In this document: in pieces, positions 23,715 to 35,429 of the stretch
How positions within the stretch are numbered: position 1 is the stretch's first letter
Layout: the number at the start of each line of letters is the position of its first letter
Assembly: GCA_030512295.1 (NCBI GenBank)
Contig: JAULSR010000003.1
Location: 2,356,001 to 2,420,000 of the forward strand
Source: Bombardia bombarda
Taxonomy: Eukaryota > Ascomycota > Sordariomycetes > Sordariales > Lasiosphaeriaceae
Reading direction: 5' to 3'
Length of the DNA: 64,000 nucleotides
Notes under the pieces: generated by a model
Told to the model about the DNA's origin: nothing
Database searches by the model: none
The model's input: the letters and a program-made list of their open reading frames with translations, nothing else
Translations under genes and position numbers: made by a program

Positions 23715-25228
23715 ATGCAGGAATTTACCGCCTTCCTCGCCCAGACGAAGCCGAAGCTGCCGTTCCTATGGCCGGCCTCGCTCAAGCTCTCGCAACTGAA
23801 CCCCGTGCCGCAAAAGTACCGGCCGAGCCGGCGGTTGCGCCTGCGACAAAAGGCCAAATCCGACGCCGCCGGAGGAGCAGACGACATCACACGGCTCAAG
23901 ACGTCCTTCGACGTGTCGGAGAGCATCAGGACGCTGCAGACGAGGAGATGGCGGATCCACGACCTCCAGTACCTTTTGTTGTTTGCCTTCATCATCTTTT
24001 CGCTGAGCATAATACCGCCCGCGCCGTTTATCAAGACGGCCGTCTTGCTGGGACTGGGCCTGCTGCTGCTCATGCCCATCACGCAGCAGTTCTTCCTGCC
24101 CTCGCTGCCCATATGGACATATCTGCTATATTTCTTTTCTAGCCGGTACGTTAGAAACTAACCAATATACCAGTGTCCATTGCTTCATAACTAACAAGGC
24201 ACCCCAATCCTCCCAGCTTCATCGACGCCTCCTACCGCCCCCACATCTGGGTCAAGGTCCTGCCGGCGCTCGAGAACGTGCTCTACGGCGCCAACCTGTC
24301 CAACATCCTCTCGGCGCACACGCACCCGATCCTGGACGTGCTCGCCTGGCTGCCCTACGGCATCGCGCACTTTGCGCTCCCGCTCATCTGCAGCGTGCTG
24401 CTCTTCCTCTTCGCCGCGCCGGGCACGATGCCCGTCTTCGCCCGCGCCTTCGGGTACATGTGCATGCTGGGCGTCACCATCCAGCTGATCCTGCCGTGCA
24501 CGCCGCCGTGGTACGAGAAGGCCAACGGCCTCGAGCCGGCCCACTACGGGATGGAGGGCTCGCCCGCCGGCCTGGCGCGCATCGACGAGCTGTTTGGGGT
24601 CGACATGTACACGACCAGCTTCACCACGGCGCCCGTGCCGTTTGGCGCGTTTCCCAGCCTGCACTCGGGGAACGCGGTGCTCGAGGCGCTGTTTATGCAG
24701 TACTGCTTTCCGAGGTTTCGGGGGGTTTTTATCATGTATGTGGCGTGGATCTGGTGGGCGACCATGTATCTGAATCATCATTATGCGATTGATCTGGTGG
24801 GCGGGGGGATCATTGCTGCGGTGGCGTATTATGTCTCGAGGGCGACGTGGCTGCCGCGGCCGCAGGCGGACAAGAGCACGAGGTGGGAGTACGAGTTTGT
24901 TGAGCTGGGCGACCGGCCGCGGACGCTGGATGAGGAGTATGGGTATGGCCACGCGGGCGACGACGGGTATGGGCTGGGGTTGCTGGAGAGGCGCGGGTTG
25001 GGCGATAGCGATGAGTGGACGCTCGGCAGCAGCTCGAGTTTTGACTCGCTGAGTCGCGGAGATACCGTCTGCGGGAGCAGCAGCAGCACGCCGGGCATTC
25101 TGAGCCCGACGACGCCGGATGATGATATGAGGCATGTGATGGTTGGGTTGACGCCTCAGGGCGATATTTGGAGCGGGGAGAGGGTCGCTCAGGAGAGCGA
25201 GGTGAGCGAGGTTGTGGTGTTGAGGTGA
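23715..25228 (+). CDS. AUR1: inositol phosphorylceramide synthase catalytic subunit
   Basis: Two exons, 23715-24145 and 24217-25228, give 480 residues. The enzyme transfers phosphoinositol from phosphatidylinositol to (phyto)ceramide in the Golgi, an essential fungal step absent in animals and the target of aureobasidin A. Several hydrophobic membrane segments run through residues 80-360. The PAP2-type catalytic motifs are FGAFPSLHSGNAVLE (PSLHSG at 290-295) and LNHHYAIDLVGGG (His331-His332 to Asp336), matching the family's conserved His and Asp residues. The last 100 residues are hydrophilic with Ser runs, a cytosolic tail seen in filamentous fungi. Start chosen at the ATG before QEFTAFLAQTKPKLPFLWP. 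The donor is GTACGT, the acceptor CTCCCAG. Confidence 0.95.
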
Positions 25229-25263
25229 TGCGACATAGCGGTTTTCACCTTGATGCTTTTCTC

Positions 25264-25304
<41 letters not shown>

Positions 25305-28206
25305 CACTGTCCACCGCCGTTGGTTTTATCGACTGCGGCATCGGCAGAGCCAAGAACAGGGTTTCTGAGGAAGTCGATCAACCTTTGTCAAACCTACTGG
25401 GCTTTTCTCTTGGATTCAGGAATCTGATCTGGTGTCATATACCAACGACAGCGGAAAATGATTTTTGGGTATTGGGGTAATGATCTGGTCTGGTCATTGG
25501 ATAATGAGGCGTTTGTTCGTTTCGTCCTCCCTTGCTTGGTTTGATCATTGGCGTCTGATAGGTGATATGATATCATTGAGATGATGGAACCTCCATCCCG
25601 CCGTCTCTCCCTCTCATCGCAATTTTTTTTTTTTCACCGCAACCAACCATCGAACACTCGGCGTTTGGACACGGGGGATCGAAATTCATTTTGGATAACG
25701 ATCGGTTAGAATATTCATTCATATGGACGGACTTTTCTTTTTTTCAACGGCAACGGCATATCCCCATTACCATACCCCTCGCTTTTATTTATCGATACGG
25801 CGGCGTTGCGTTCGCGGAACGGTCGTTTTTTTGCGTTGTGCTCTTTTTGTGTCGTCGACGGTTCATGATTGGATGGATGAACCTTTGGACGGGCGTCACA
25901 CACACATACATACACATATGGATACACATACACGCCATACATATCCGGAAAGGGACATACTGGAGGAGGAAAGGGGATCATATCATACGGGCATTTGATG
26001 GGGAAAGGGAAGGGAAGAAGGGATTGGATAAGACGGAGCTCGAAGGGTCGAATACCCCGGACTCAAACCCAAACGGGGATGGGATGGGAGGCGGTGGATG
26101 ATGCATAATGGAATACTATGATTGTGATGGTGGCGGACGGACGGCGACGCGGCAGGATGATTAAAGGCTTCTTCTTTTCGTCTGAGCCTCGTCTCGTCTC
26201 ATCTCGCTCGTATGGATGTGGGTGACTGGACAGAGAGGAGAGGATTGATCCTGGTCTGATTTGATGAGGAAGAAGAAGTGGAAGGGGAGAAGAAGGCCAT
26301 TATGGGAAATAAATATATGGCTAATAATGAATAACCTGTACCTGTAGATATATAATAATGGTTGTCTGTGTTTCTGCGCGCGATGTGCAGGGACGGTTTT
26401 GAATCTAAATTCGGTCTGTCTGTGTGTCTGTCGCAAAGTATTTCTTGGTGGTTGTGAAAATAAAGAAACAGAGACTGTAAACACGTGTTTATCGTCTCAA
26501 ATCGCCGGGGGAAGAAAACATGTCAAATGTCGACGAGAACGAGGAATAAGATGAAAGCAAAGGAAAGACGAGGAGGAAGAGACGTTGATATAAGTCTGTC
26601 CGTTCAGCTAGCTAGCTAGCCGTTCACACCACCCCCTGGCCCTGTATATCCACACAATAACTGGCTCTAACCGCATGCTCGCTACGCGGCAGTCTGACAG
26701 GCAGCAGCTTAAAACCAACCCACACTGGTCGACTGCAAGATACGAAAGTGCAACGCCAACCCACTCAACCCAACACAGAGTTTCGGGCTGACGGCAATTT
26801 CCTTATTTGCACTAGGATCCCACCACCATCGCCAAACCCCCTTCAAGCCGCTTTATTGAGTGTCTGTTTCGGCGCTATCTGGAGAAGCTTGCAAGTTTGG
26901 GTGTGGTTGGTGGTTGATGGTGGTGGTGGTGGCGGTAGTAGTGGTTTCAGCCGCACCACCGAGAATTGTATGCCAAGACTCGGTAGACAGGGCCCTAGGT
27001 CCAGTCGAGACAGGAGATGTCAGCTGTCATTGCTTTTCCCCAGTTCCCTTTTTATTTTCAAACGTATTTTGATATATTTCATGCACTGTCTATGCGTATC
27101 TGGTCTCAACTCATGGATCGAATTCAGTCCAGCTGTTAGTCGAGAAAGAGTAACACCTCTATCAAGAAAAAGCAACAGCTCTAACGGAGAGCGAGATGGT
27201 GATGGTGACTGATGAAAGGGTGTCATGGGGTGCCATTTATTCGGTGGTCGGTAGTACGAATAGCCATCCCGTATCCTGGCCTGATGTGTGTGAGTGTGTG
27301 TGGTGACGGACCACACAAACCACATCCACACCAAAACGCAACGCACGCAACGTGGATGGGCATAGGCCCGCCATTGGGCGCGACATCACCAGAGCTTGAT
27401 TCACTAGCATAATGTCACGGTCATGTCAAACGTCATGTGCATATCCTTATTCTCAGGTCACTCACCGGACGAAAAGAGCGAAACCGTGAAATGTGAAAGA
27501 TTATCATCTTTTATAGCTAGGTATGTATTCTCAAAGAATACTCCAATAGCCACTTCAGCCAACTTGAGTGCCGCCCACCAAGCCTCGCCCATACGAGACG
27601 ACACCAATTTTTTGATTCTTGTTGTTTAGAGAAAAGTTCAATCCATCCGGCGGTCCGACCCGTCAGCCAGTCAGTCAGTTGATCATATCCACTGTGACGA
27701 GAAACCAAAGGTATAGATATCCACCCCACCTATCCATCACCAGAAACGAAGCCAAGACAGGCAGGGCTATGCTATACCTAAACGGTTTGCTCCATGTTTA
27801 CAATATTTACGTGTATGAAGTACACATATACAACGGGAAAAGTGTGTTATCTGTCGTGACGTAACATGCCCTGAAATAAAAGATAGGCAAATCACAATGT
27901 GAGCTTATTTGTTGTTGTCTGGTGGCCATACCACCAGCACAGTCAGCCTAGCCCCACGAGGGAAAAAAAAGGTTGAGAGATGTATTAGATGGCCTCACGG
28001 GGTGGCCTCAAAGCAAATAGCAAATCTGGAGAGAGTAGGTAAGGTATATAAGATAAAAGTGTAGGCCATAGCGCACAGGATGATGCTGGATGGGCGAGAG
28101 CCATTGAAGTGGGTATCAATTCCTTGACTGTCGGCTGACTGGCTGGCTACTTGCTGTGATAGACGCTGGTGATAGACGTTGCTTCTCCCCCTGTTTGTCC
28201 TTGGAC
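25229..28206. other. 3-kb intergenic region between convergent genes
   Basis: No supportable gene lies between AUR1 and the RPA34.5-domain gene. The stretch is AT-richer, with an AC microsatellite at its start, T-runs (25622-25635), CACACATACATACACATATG-like sequence near 25900-25935, and GGTGGTGGTGGTGG near 26918-26932. Short frames (25691-26101, 26748-27212, 27020-27346) look random. It may hold long 3' UTRs or noncoding transcripts. Confidence 0.5.
25265..25302. repeat. (AC)19 microsatellite
   Basis: A perfect AC dinucleotide array of 19 units begins 36 nt after the AUR1 stop codon, probably in its 3' UTR. Confidence 0.95.
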
Positions 28207-30603
28207 TTACTGCTGCGAGTTGCGCAACTTGCTCTTCTTCTTGTTTTTGTTCTTCTTTCCCGGTGGTGGGTTCGTTCCCGGGGTAGTCTTTTTCGTGGGT
28301 GTCTCCGGAGTAGACCTGCCCATGGAGGATGACTGAACGTGTGGCTGGGATGAAAATGAGGATTGGCGCAGGGTCTTTTTATCGGGAGTCCTCTGGCTCT
28401 TTGGCGGAGATGGATTCTCTTTAAGTTCGCGTGGCACAAAAGAAAGAGACGCAGACGGAGTAGACATCGGAGTCGGAGTCGCTCTGTTAACCTTGACTGG
28501 AATATTGGCAGTCTTGGCATGAGGACTTCCGAGAGGTACGGTAGGTTTCTCTTTGTTGACACCCTGCGACGAAGAAGAGGATTCCTAGTTGCTCTTCTTC
28601 ATGCTAGGGAAGGTTGGTGGGAGAACTGGGGTCACCTTTTTTGCGCTGTCCTTGATACCATTGACGGTCTTTGGCTGCGAAGAGGACGGGGCTATTGTCG
28701 GGATCGAAGGGGGCGCAATTGGGGTCTGCTTAACGGCCTTCTGGGCGGAATCCTTGACATTGGTGATCGGGGTGCTCTCAGAAGCGTCTTTCTTTGACTT
28801 TCTGATCTTCTTGGCTGGTGTTGAGACTCCTGCTTCGTCCTGGAGCTTCTCTACAGCACCGAGCTTGCGCTTTTTAGTCTTAGTTGATGGAGTGTCGGTA
28901 GACGATGATGCTATGAGCAATGGGGGGGCTTGCCCCATCTCGACATCCTCGTCATTATCCGAGGGCGCATCGACGCCAACACCACCGACAGATTCCTTTG
29001 TAGCCCCGATTGGGAGATAACGAGACTTCAGGCCCTTTGGCTGAATCCGCTTCGGCTTAGATGCCGTGACAGAAGAGGCCGTGACGGAGCTTTGCTGGCT
29101 GTCGCCGTCCTGTGAGAACCGAGTTGTCTTCTTGATATGAAGAGCTTGGTCAAAACCCCGATTGACTGGGCAATGTTGTCAGCAAAACACAAATGGAGAT
29201 GTGAAGGGGGCTGTACATACGGATATTGAACTTGTCACCTTCCTTGCTGGGGATGAGAAGCTTGATATGGGTCATCTCGGCTTCCTCGAATTTTCCGATA
29301 TAGCCATCCCCCTTGTGATACAGGATAGGCTGACCAGATTGGATCTTCTCTAGAGGAATAGCGTGCTGCTGGATGACCTCAATGGGAAGAGACGCAGGCG
29401 CGGTAAAGTACCAAATCTGCTTTCCTTGGAGCTTTGCATCGTGGAAAATGCGCGCAACATCGGATGAGTTCATATTCTCCTCAGCCTTTCGCAAGTGGAA
29501 ATGCTGGGAAATAATTTCAGGGGTTTTCGGGCTATAATCTCAATCAGCATACAGACGTCAACCAAGAGAATTGGCACTAACATTGCAGATTTCTCAGTCC
29601 GCTTTGAAATGGCCATAGACTCGTTTGGCTCCTCATCTGATGAGCTTGCCATTTCGGCATCGCTCGCTGAACTCGAGTCATCCGACTCGCTGACTGTCGC
29701 CTTGCTCTTCATGGCTTGTTTGCCGGAGCTGGGGGTGCCCTTGGATTTGGGTGTTTCCTTTCCCTTGGATGTGACCTTCGCTCTCGTCGGCAACTCTGAA
29801 ACCTTGGGAGTCTCCTTGGCGCTCTTTTTAAACTTTTTCACGGCCTCTTTCTCGCTTTCGCTCTCGGAGCTGGACTCTTCGCTTGCTGAGGACGAGTCAG
29901 AGCTAGAGCTCTTCACCGCAACCTTTGCGCCTCGTGCCTTGAATTCTCCGTCGCTGGAGTCGCTTGTATCGCTCGAGCTGCTAGCCTTGATCTTGGAAGC
30001 CGACTTCTTTGCCTTGCTAGGGGTCTTATCCTTAGACTGGCTCTTTTTGGGTGCTGGGGCCTTGCTGTCGCTGCTGCTGTCGCTATCTGATCTCTTAATT
30101 GACTTCATATTCACCTTCTTGTCAGATTTTCCGCTGGCCTTCTTGACCACTGGCTTCTTCTCGTCCTCAGATTCGGACTCGGACGAAGACGACGACTCGG
30201 ATGCAGATGACGCAGAGGACGAATCTGAGCTGGAATCCGAGGCGGGCTTGTCGCTGCGGCTCTTGGTGGCGGCTTTCTTGGGGGTCGCCTTGTTTTGTTT
30301 GGTGTCGGCAGGCGAGGCGGCTGCCTTTGCGACCTGGCTGCTGCTCACTTTCGCCTTGGGTGCCAGGTTCTTCTTCCAGTCGGCGTTGGCTTCAGCCTTG
30401 ACGGGCGCATCGGAATCGTCACTGCTGCTATCGCTGTGGCTATCGCTATCGCTCTCCTCTTCCTTGACCAACTTCTCGCTTTTTGGCTGGGTCTTTGCAC
30501 TGGGGGCGCGAGCAAAGCCCTTGTGGTTCATGTTGCGCACGAGGTTCGCCGCAGTCGTCGCATGCTGGGAAAGAGACCCAATGGGCGCGCGAGGCCCTGC
30601 CAT
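28207..30603 (-). CDS. RNA polymerase I subunit RPA34.5-domain protein with Ser/Lys-rich N-terminus; in-frame TAG near the C-terminus
   Basis: Exons are 30603-29582, 29531-29221 and from 29165 on. The first 340 residues alternate acidic Ser runs (SDSSSDSK, SSSSESESEDE) with Lys/Pro/Ala blocks, like Nopp140/treacle-type nucleolar proteins. Exon 2 has the RPA34.5 core (GKQIWYFTAPASLPIEVIQQ, SGQPILYHKGDGYIG), then NRGFDQALHIKKTTRF in exon 3. RPA34.5 pairs with RPA49 as the built-in TFIIF-like module of Pol I in the nucleolus. A TAG at 28587-28585 ends the frame at 637 residues, yet the same frame continues open for 125 more codons with matching composition and a very basic end (KKNKNKKKSKLRNSQQ), stopping at 28207. 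A 51-nt (28635-28585) or 72-nt (28635-28564) GT-AG segment would remove the TAG and keep frame, giving 746 or 739 residues. I favour the longer product; the GTGACC donor is weak, so the short form remains possible. Confidence 0.8.
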
Positions 30604-31191
30604 GGGGAATTTGGGCGCGACAAATCCTATGAAATGGACAGGGGGTGTCTATGACGGAAATATGCAGGCACGTATACGTGAGGGAAGGAGCGTTGATGCG
30701 AAATGCTGACGACGGTGGGGTGAAAGTTTGTTGATTCTTTTTTTTTTTCAGCCTGTACTTGCTATGCCGCCCAAATTTACGTTTGGGGTTTCTTATCGCT
30801 ACCTGCGCGACCACTTCTAATGGCACGATAAGGAAGTAGCGGGGAATTCAACGGCCAAAATTCAGCGGATTGGCGCATCTGGTTGGCTGGGAGCGGATGG
30901 AGGGTCCCTGCAGCAGGGTGTTTTAAGCATTTAAGCTCTGGGATCTGTGCGTTCGTTAGCTAGCCCAGCGTTGTACTTTGTACAGGTGGGCGCAAGAATC
31001 GAACGAAGTGAATCCATTGCGACCACATCACTCGGACCCTAAAGTGACTTTCTACGAGCTGTCTCGTCATGCATGCTGCTCAACTTTGCTCCAGCGTCGG
31101 AATTTGGTGAAATTCAACTGGAAATAACGATGCAAAGTTCATGATAACACCGCACATCTCATTTCAAGAGATAGACATGTGTCACAGAAAA
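30604..31191. promoter_or_regulatory. divergent promoter region, RPA34.5-type / GRC3
   Basis: This 588-bp spacer separates the start codons of two ribosome-biogenesis genes transcribed away from each other. A T10-type run lies at 30739-30749. No exact PAC or RRPE motif was found by eye. Confidence 0.55.
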
Positions 31192-33717
31192 ATGGCTGCA
31201 AACAAGAGGAGAAAGCTCGAGGGCGTCAGCAGCCCTGCCCCGGCACCACTCAGTATAGTTGGCCCAAATACAATATGAGCAATGCTCATCATCTCATGCG
31301 CAATATTCTAACACGATTCTAGTCATGAGTGCATTTGCTGCGCGCCAGAAACTATGGGGCATGTCGTCTGCCCCCACCTCTCCTGAAAAGACTCCCGCCG
31401 TCCTGTCGGAAGATGATGCAGGGGCGTCTGAGGCAGCATCGCCACGACCAACTCCTACTCTCCGTAAAGGTGGCAAGCGTGGCCAGCCAAAAGCCGAGGT
31501 TGGGAGCCCAAGGCCTCCCCAAACCCCAGTTGCAGCATCGTCGCCAGGTCGTCCTGAAGCAAGGGAGAAGACGACGCTGCAGCATTCAACCTTTAACCCT
31601 ACCAAGCGGAATTATCAGCGGAAATCCGATGGGCGCGTGCGACTTGTTGCAAGCGAGGGCGAGGTAAACATATCTCTCTTGCCTCACAAGTTGCTTCTCG
31701 AGTGTAAGCTGACTCGTGATGCAGCGGTTGGTAATTCTGGGAAGCTATGGTATCAAGATCTCTGAAGGCGAGCTCACCATGGCCGGAGCCATCCTGTCCG
31801 CATCCGACGTGATCCATTGGGTACATGCTCCATATTGCCATGCTCTACCTGTCCTACGGATGACATGCAATACGGTCATGGAGTTGCACCCGCATCCAGC
31901 AGCTCCAGGACTAAGACAGCTGGCAAAGTTGAACCCTGCCTTTGGGAAGCTATGGAACGAGCCAGAGACGACGTCTGACAAAGCCAACAGAGCTGCCACT
32001 TTCCAGATTGTTCGTAACCAACACAATCATCCGTCTTGCCTTGTCGTTATAAACTAACATTCAACTCACAGATATACACTTCAGACGACGGCCCCAAGAG
32101 AGCCCTGCTTCAGGAGCTAATATCACCACCAGAATGGAACAAGAAACTAGCCGGGCTGGTCGCCTCCAAGAAGAAGCCCGCACCCGCCATCTTCCTATGC
32201 GGACCCAAGTCCTCGGGCAAATCGACTTTCGGAAGACTGCTCGCAAACCGCCTCGTGACCGACAAGGGCCAAACCAAATCCAAGTCCTGGTCGAGCGTCG
32301 TCGTCCTCGACCTCGACCCCGGCCAGCCCGAGTTCGGCCCCCCCGGCGTCATCTCCCTCAACAAAATATCCGCCCCCATCCTCTCCCCGCCCTTCTGCCA
32401 CGCCGCCCTCAACCCAACAACCTCCCAGCTGCGCGCCCACGCCATCGCCTCCGTCACCCCCGCCCTCGACCCCGTCCACTTCATCGAGTGCGTGCTCGAC
32501 CTCTTCGCCCACTACCAGAAATCCGACGACAACGCCAAACACCCCCTCATCATCAACACCCCCGGCTGGATCCAGGGCACCGGCCTTGACATCCTCGCCG
32601 AGCTCGTCAGGCGCATGCGCCCGACCGAGATCGTCTACATGTCGCAGGACGGCCCGGAGGAGACGGTCGACAGTCTTAGGGCTGCTGTCCTCCCCGGTAA
32701 TAATACGGCCTTCCACACGCTGCCGTCGCAGACGGGTGATAAGATGTCGGCACGCACCTCGCTGCACCTGCGCACCATGCAGGCCATGTCGTACTTCCAC
32801 CTCAACTGGCGCTCGCTGGCCGCGCCGCACCAGACCTGGGACCCGACCCCGCTGACGGAGGTGAGGCCGTGGCGGGTTAGGTATACGGGGGCGGTGAGGG
32901 ATAGGGGGTTTGTGGGCGTGCTATGCTACGACCACCAGCCGGCGCCTGATTTGCTCACGGAGGCTATCAACGGGACGATATTGGCGCTGGTAAAGGTGGA
33001 GGATAAGAAGGCGTTTCGCGATTTGATTGGGCGGGATGGGTCTGGGAAGAAGAAGAAAAATGGGCCTGAAGGAGAGGAAGAAGAGGGAGGTGGGGATTTT
33101 GATACTGCCAACAATGGGGCAGGGGGAGGAATCACACAGACCCTCGAAGGCATCCCCTTGATTCAGAATCCGCAGGGGCGGACGCTGGATCCGCGCTACT
33201 CTAGGGCCCTCGGCCTGGTTCTTATTCGTGGCGTCGACACCAAGCGCGGCGAGCTGCAGCTGCTTACGCCGCTGCCGGGAGACGTCATCACCTCCCAGCT
33301 TGCGGCTAAGAAGGGCAACAGTAGTAGTGGTGATAATAATCTTGTGCTGGTGGCGGGCAAGTTCGACACGCCTAGCTGGGCGTATGCTGAGGATCTGCAT
33401 AGAAGGACGCTTGATCCTGCTTCTGTTGCTTCTGCTGCCGCGGCGACAGGAGGAAGCGGCAAGGGAGGGGGAGGGGGGTGTTGTCTTCTGGGTGGGCTGA
33501 GGATGAGGGGGGTGATGATGATGGTAGTGATGAAAATGATGAGGATGAGGATGAGAATGGGCAGGAGATTGTTAGAGCGGTAGGAGGGAGAGGTGGGGCA
33601 GTAGGAGGAGGAGGGGAGCAGACGGATTTGCCGTGGGTGGAGATGTTGCATGGGAGTCAGAAGCGGTCTGTTGGGTCGAGGGTGTGGCGGGTTAGGAGGG
33701 ATCTTGGACGGAATTGA
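31192..33717 (+). CDS. GRC3: polynucleotide 5'-hydroxyl kinase GRC3 (frame broken once)
   Basis: Four exons: 31192-31252, 31323-31663, 31725-32009 and 32072-33717; with one added base the product is 777 residues. GRC3 works with the endonuclease Las1 to cut and phosphorylate ITS2 during 27S pre-rRNA processing, and also acts in Pol I termination. The N-terminus is basic (NKRRKLE) and disordered. The N-terminal beta domain includes LHP-type sequence ELHPHPAAPGLRQL. The kinase has Walker A GPKSSGKST (residues 273-281) and LDLDPGQPEFGPPGV. The C-terminal domain ends with WVEMLHGSQKRSVG and WRVRRDLGRN, which lies in a different frame from the kinase domain. The switch falls at the G6 run 33473-33478 and is repaired by one extra G; as written the frame stops at 33583. 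Introns have clear CTAAC elements before acceptors at 31322 and 32071. Confidence 0.93.
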
Positions 33718-34173
33718 TTGAGGGATGGGGTGAGGGGGTCGTCGTTTGTTGGTGAAATGAATGCTAGAGTAACTGATAGAAGCCAGCTTGGGGGTCCTAG
33801 CGGGATGAGGGGGAGAATTGTGCACAAGGCAGTATGGGATAGATATATTGATATATACCCTTGGGGAATTGGTTCTTATGAGGCAATATGGACAAAGAGC
33901 CCAGTTCGGTTCAGTGCATTTCAGTGCTAAGTATAGTGCTTAGAAATGCAACACGTTTCTACCGTTCAATAAATAATGTCGGCTCACAAGATGATGGTGA
34001 CTGCCTTGATACTGCTGTTATTGAAGCATACAAATGCCCACCACGCAGCTAACCGACACTACAAAGACAGGAACAACTATCATTACTTGGGAGGAGTAAA
34101 TCATATTACGTCAATCGTATTATAAACAGAGAAGTAAGCAGCTATATACATGATATCCCTCTCTCTTCAACCC
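33718..34173. other. intergenic, convergent 3' regions
   Basis: This 456-bp gap between GRC3 and the AA9 gene, which converge, holds only 3' flanking sequence. Nothing else seen. Confidence 0.5.
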
Positions 34174-35148
34174 CTAAGAGCATTGCGAATAGTACGCATT
34201 CTGCGCCTTGCAGGTATATCCCGAAGCGCACGTGGTGCAGCCGGTGAAGCCAGTACCGCCGCACTGGGCCCACTGAGCAGCGGTGCAGCTGGCGGGGGTG
34301 CTGGGTGTGGCAGCCGCCGACGTGGCAGACGACACCTTGGATGTGCTGGTGGCAGCAGTGGAGCTAGTAGCGGCCTTGGTAGAGGTCACCAGGGTCGTTC
34401 CGGCCGGGGCGCTGCTGGTGGCAGGGGCGCTGCCGCCGCCGCCGCAGGTGAAGAGGGCCGGGCCGGGGATGGTGTACTTGGAGGTAGTGGACAGGGAGTA
34501 GATGTTGACGAGGATGCCGGGATCATTGGCCTTGTAGATGCCAGGGATGCTGTACGTCTGCGGCGACGCGGTGCCCGAGCCGCCGACGACGTTGATCTGG
34601 GCGCACTCCATGTAGAGTTGGGCTCCGGCGGTCGAGCCGGCGGCGTGCAGCGCAATCATCTCGGCACGCAGCAGGTACTGGCCGTTGGGCAGGCAGCTGG
34701 GGATGTCGATGTACTGGAAGCCGCCGTTGGTGATGACGGTGCTGGTGCCCCACTGGCCGTTGTTGTAGCCGTCCTCCTGGATCTTGAACCAGCCGCTGCC
34801 GATGCCCGTGTCGGTGGTCGCGCTGGACACCTTCTTGAGATATGCCAGGGTCGGGCCCTTGTGGCTTGCGTCCATGACGTCGTCGGCGCCCGACGTGAGC
34901 GTGTGTCTCCAGATGGCCTTGACAGTGGTGCCGGCCGTGACGGTGATGACCTTGTCTGAGGCGGTCGTCGGGTTCGGGCCGCCATTGCAGGCAAGGTCGT
35001 TGGAAGTTACGTCTGTGATGGGTCCATCGTACGACGGCGTCCGGATGCCGTGGGATATGGGGTATGTTGTGCCATCGGCGTTGAGCTGGACAAAGATGGT
35101 GTGGGCGGATGCCACGGATGCGGCCGCGAGGAGAGCGAAACCCTTCAT
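34174..35148 (-). CDS. AA9 lytic polysaccharide monooxygenase with CBM1
   Basis: An intronless gene of 324 residues encodes a secreted copper enzyme that oxidatively cleaves cellulose or related glucans. A signal peptide of 15 residues ends ...SVASA, leaving His16 as the mature N-terminus, the first half of the copper histidine brace. The second brace histidine is His96 in ASHKGP, and the axial Tyr179 sits in GAQLYMECAQINV after the conserved LHAAGS. Cysteines at 54 and 183 fit the family disulfide. After the catalytic domain (to about 235) a Ser/Thr/Ala-rich linker leads to a C-terminal family 1 cellulose-binding module (WAQCGGTGFTGCTTCASG, about 290-324) with aromatic residues YY near the end. 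All catalytic residues are present, so it should be active. Regiospecificity cannot be read from sequence. The promoter carries TATA, XlnR-like and CreA-like motifs listed separately. Confidence 0.96.
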   Translation of the reverse strand: MKGFALLAAASVASAHTIFVQLNADGTTYPISHGIRTPSYDGPITDVTSNDLACNGGPNPTTASDKVITVTAGTTVKAIWRHTLTSGADDVMDASHKGPTLAYLKKVSSATTDTGIGSGWFKIQEDGYNNGQWGTSTVITNGGFQYIDIPSCLPNGQYLLRAEMIALHAAGSTAGAQLYMECAQINVVGGSGTASPQTYSIPGIYKANDPGILVNIYSLSTTSKYTIPGPALFTCGGGGSAPATSSAPAGTTLVTSTKAATSSTAATSTSKVSSATSAAATPSTPASCTAAQWAQCGGTGFTGCTTCASGYTCKAQNAYYSQCS

Positions 35149-35262
35149 GATGTCTGATTTGGAGAGAGATGGATTGGCTGACTAGCTGACTTGTGTAGAA
35201 GAAGCTATTAGTCTCTTGTCGTCCAAGTCAAAACTCTACAAGGCAAGGCGAGGGTTGAGCCC

Positions 35263-35270
35263 CTATATAA
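35263..35270 (-). promoter_or_regulatory. TATA box of the AA9 gene
   Basis: On the minus strand the sequence reads TTATATAG, about 115 nt before the AA9 start codon, the position expected for a TATA element followed by a short leader. Inference from position and match. Confidence 0.6.
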
Positions 35271-35273
35271 CCA

Positions 35274-35280
35274 GGCTAAA
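35274..35280 (+). promoter_or_regulatory. XlnR/XLR-1-type site GGCTAAA
   Basis: GGCTAAA, the binding consensus of the XlnR/Xyr1 activators of cellulase and hemicellulase genes, lies next to the TATA box, about 126 nt upstream of the AA9 start. A seven-base match can arise by chance, but the position beside a cellulolytic gene supports it. Confidence 0.45.
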
Positions 35281-35429
35281 GCGCCAACATCTAATCTTGT
35301 CATGACGAGCTAAGATCCCGATCCTGTCCAAGCTGGCCCGGCTTCCAGGATTTTGCAGTCGCGTCCGGCTGGCCGCCTTCAAGGAGCCGCACCGCCCTGG
35401 TGGCATCTCACCAAATGTCGACGCGTGAC

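Noticed and set aside
24191..25381. Long 396-codon ORF antisense to AUR1
   Set aside because: It is the complement of GC-biased AUR1 coding sequence, with Arg/Ala/Pro-rich composition and no domain; a shadow frame.
29495..30709. 404-codon plus-strand ORF opposite the RPA34.5-type gene
   Set aside because: Mirror of Ser/Lys/Glu repeats read on the other strand, giving Leu/Ser/Phe-rich nonsense; the minus strand holds the RPA34.5 domain and splice sites.
33478..33717. Separate small acidic ORF downstream of GRC3
   Set aside because: Its last residues are the conserved GRC3 C-terminus, so it is the end of GRC3 in another frame after a G-run indel.
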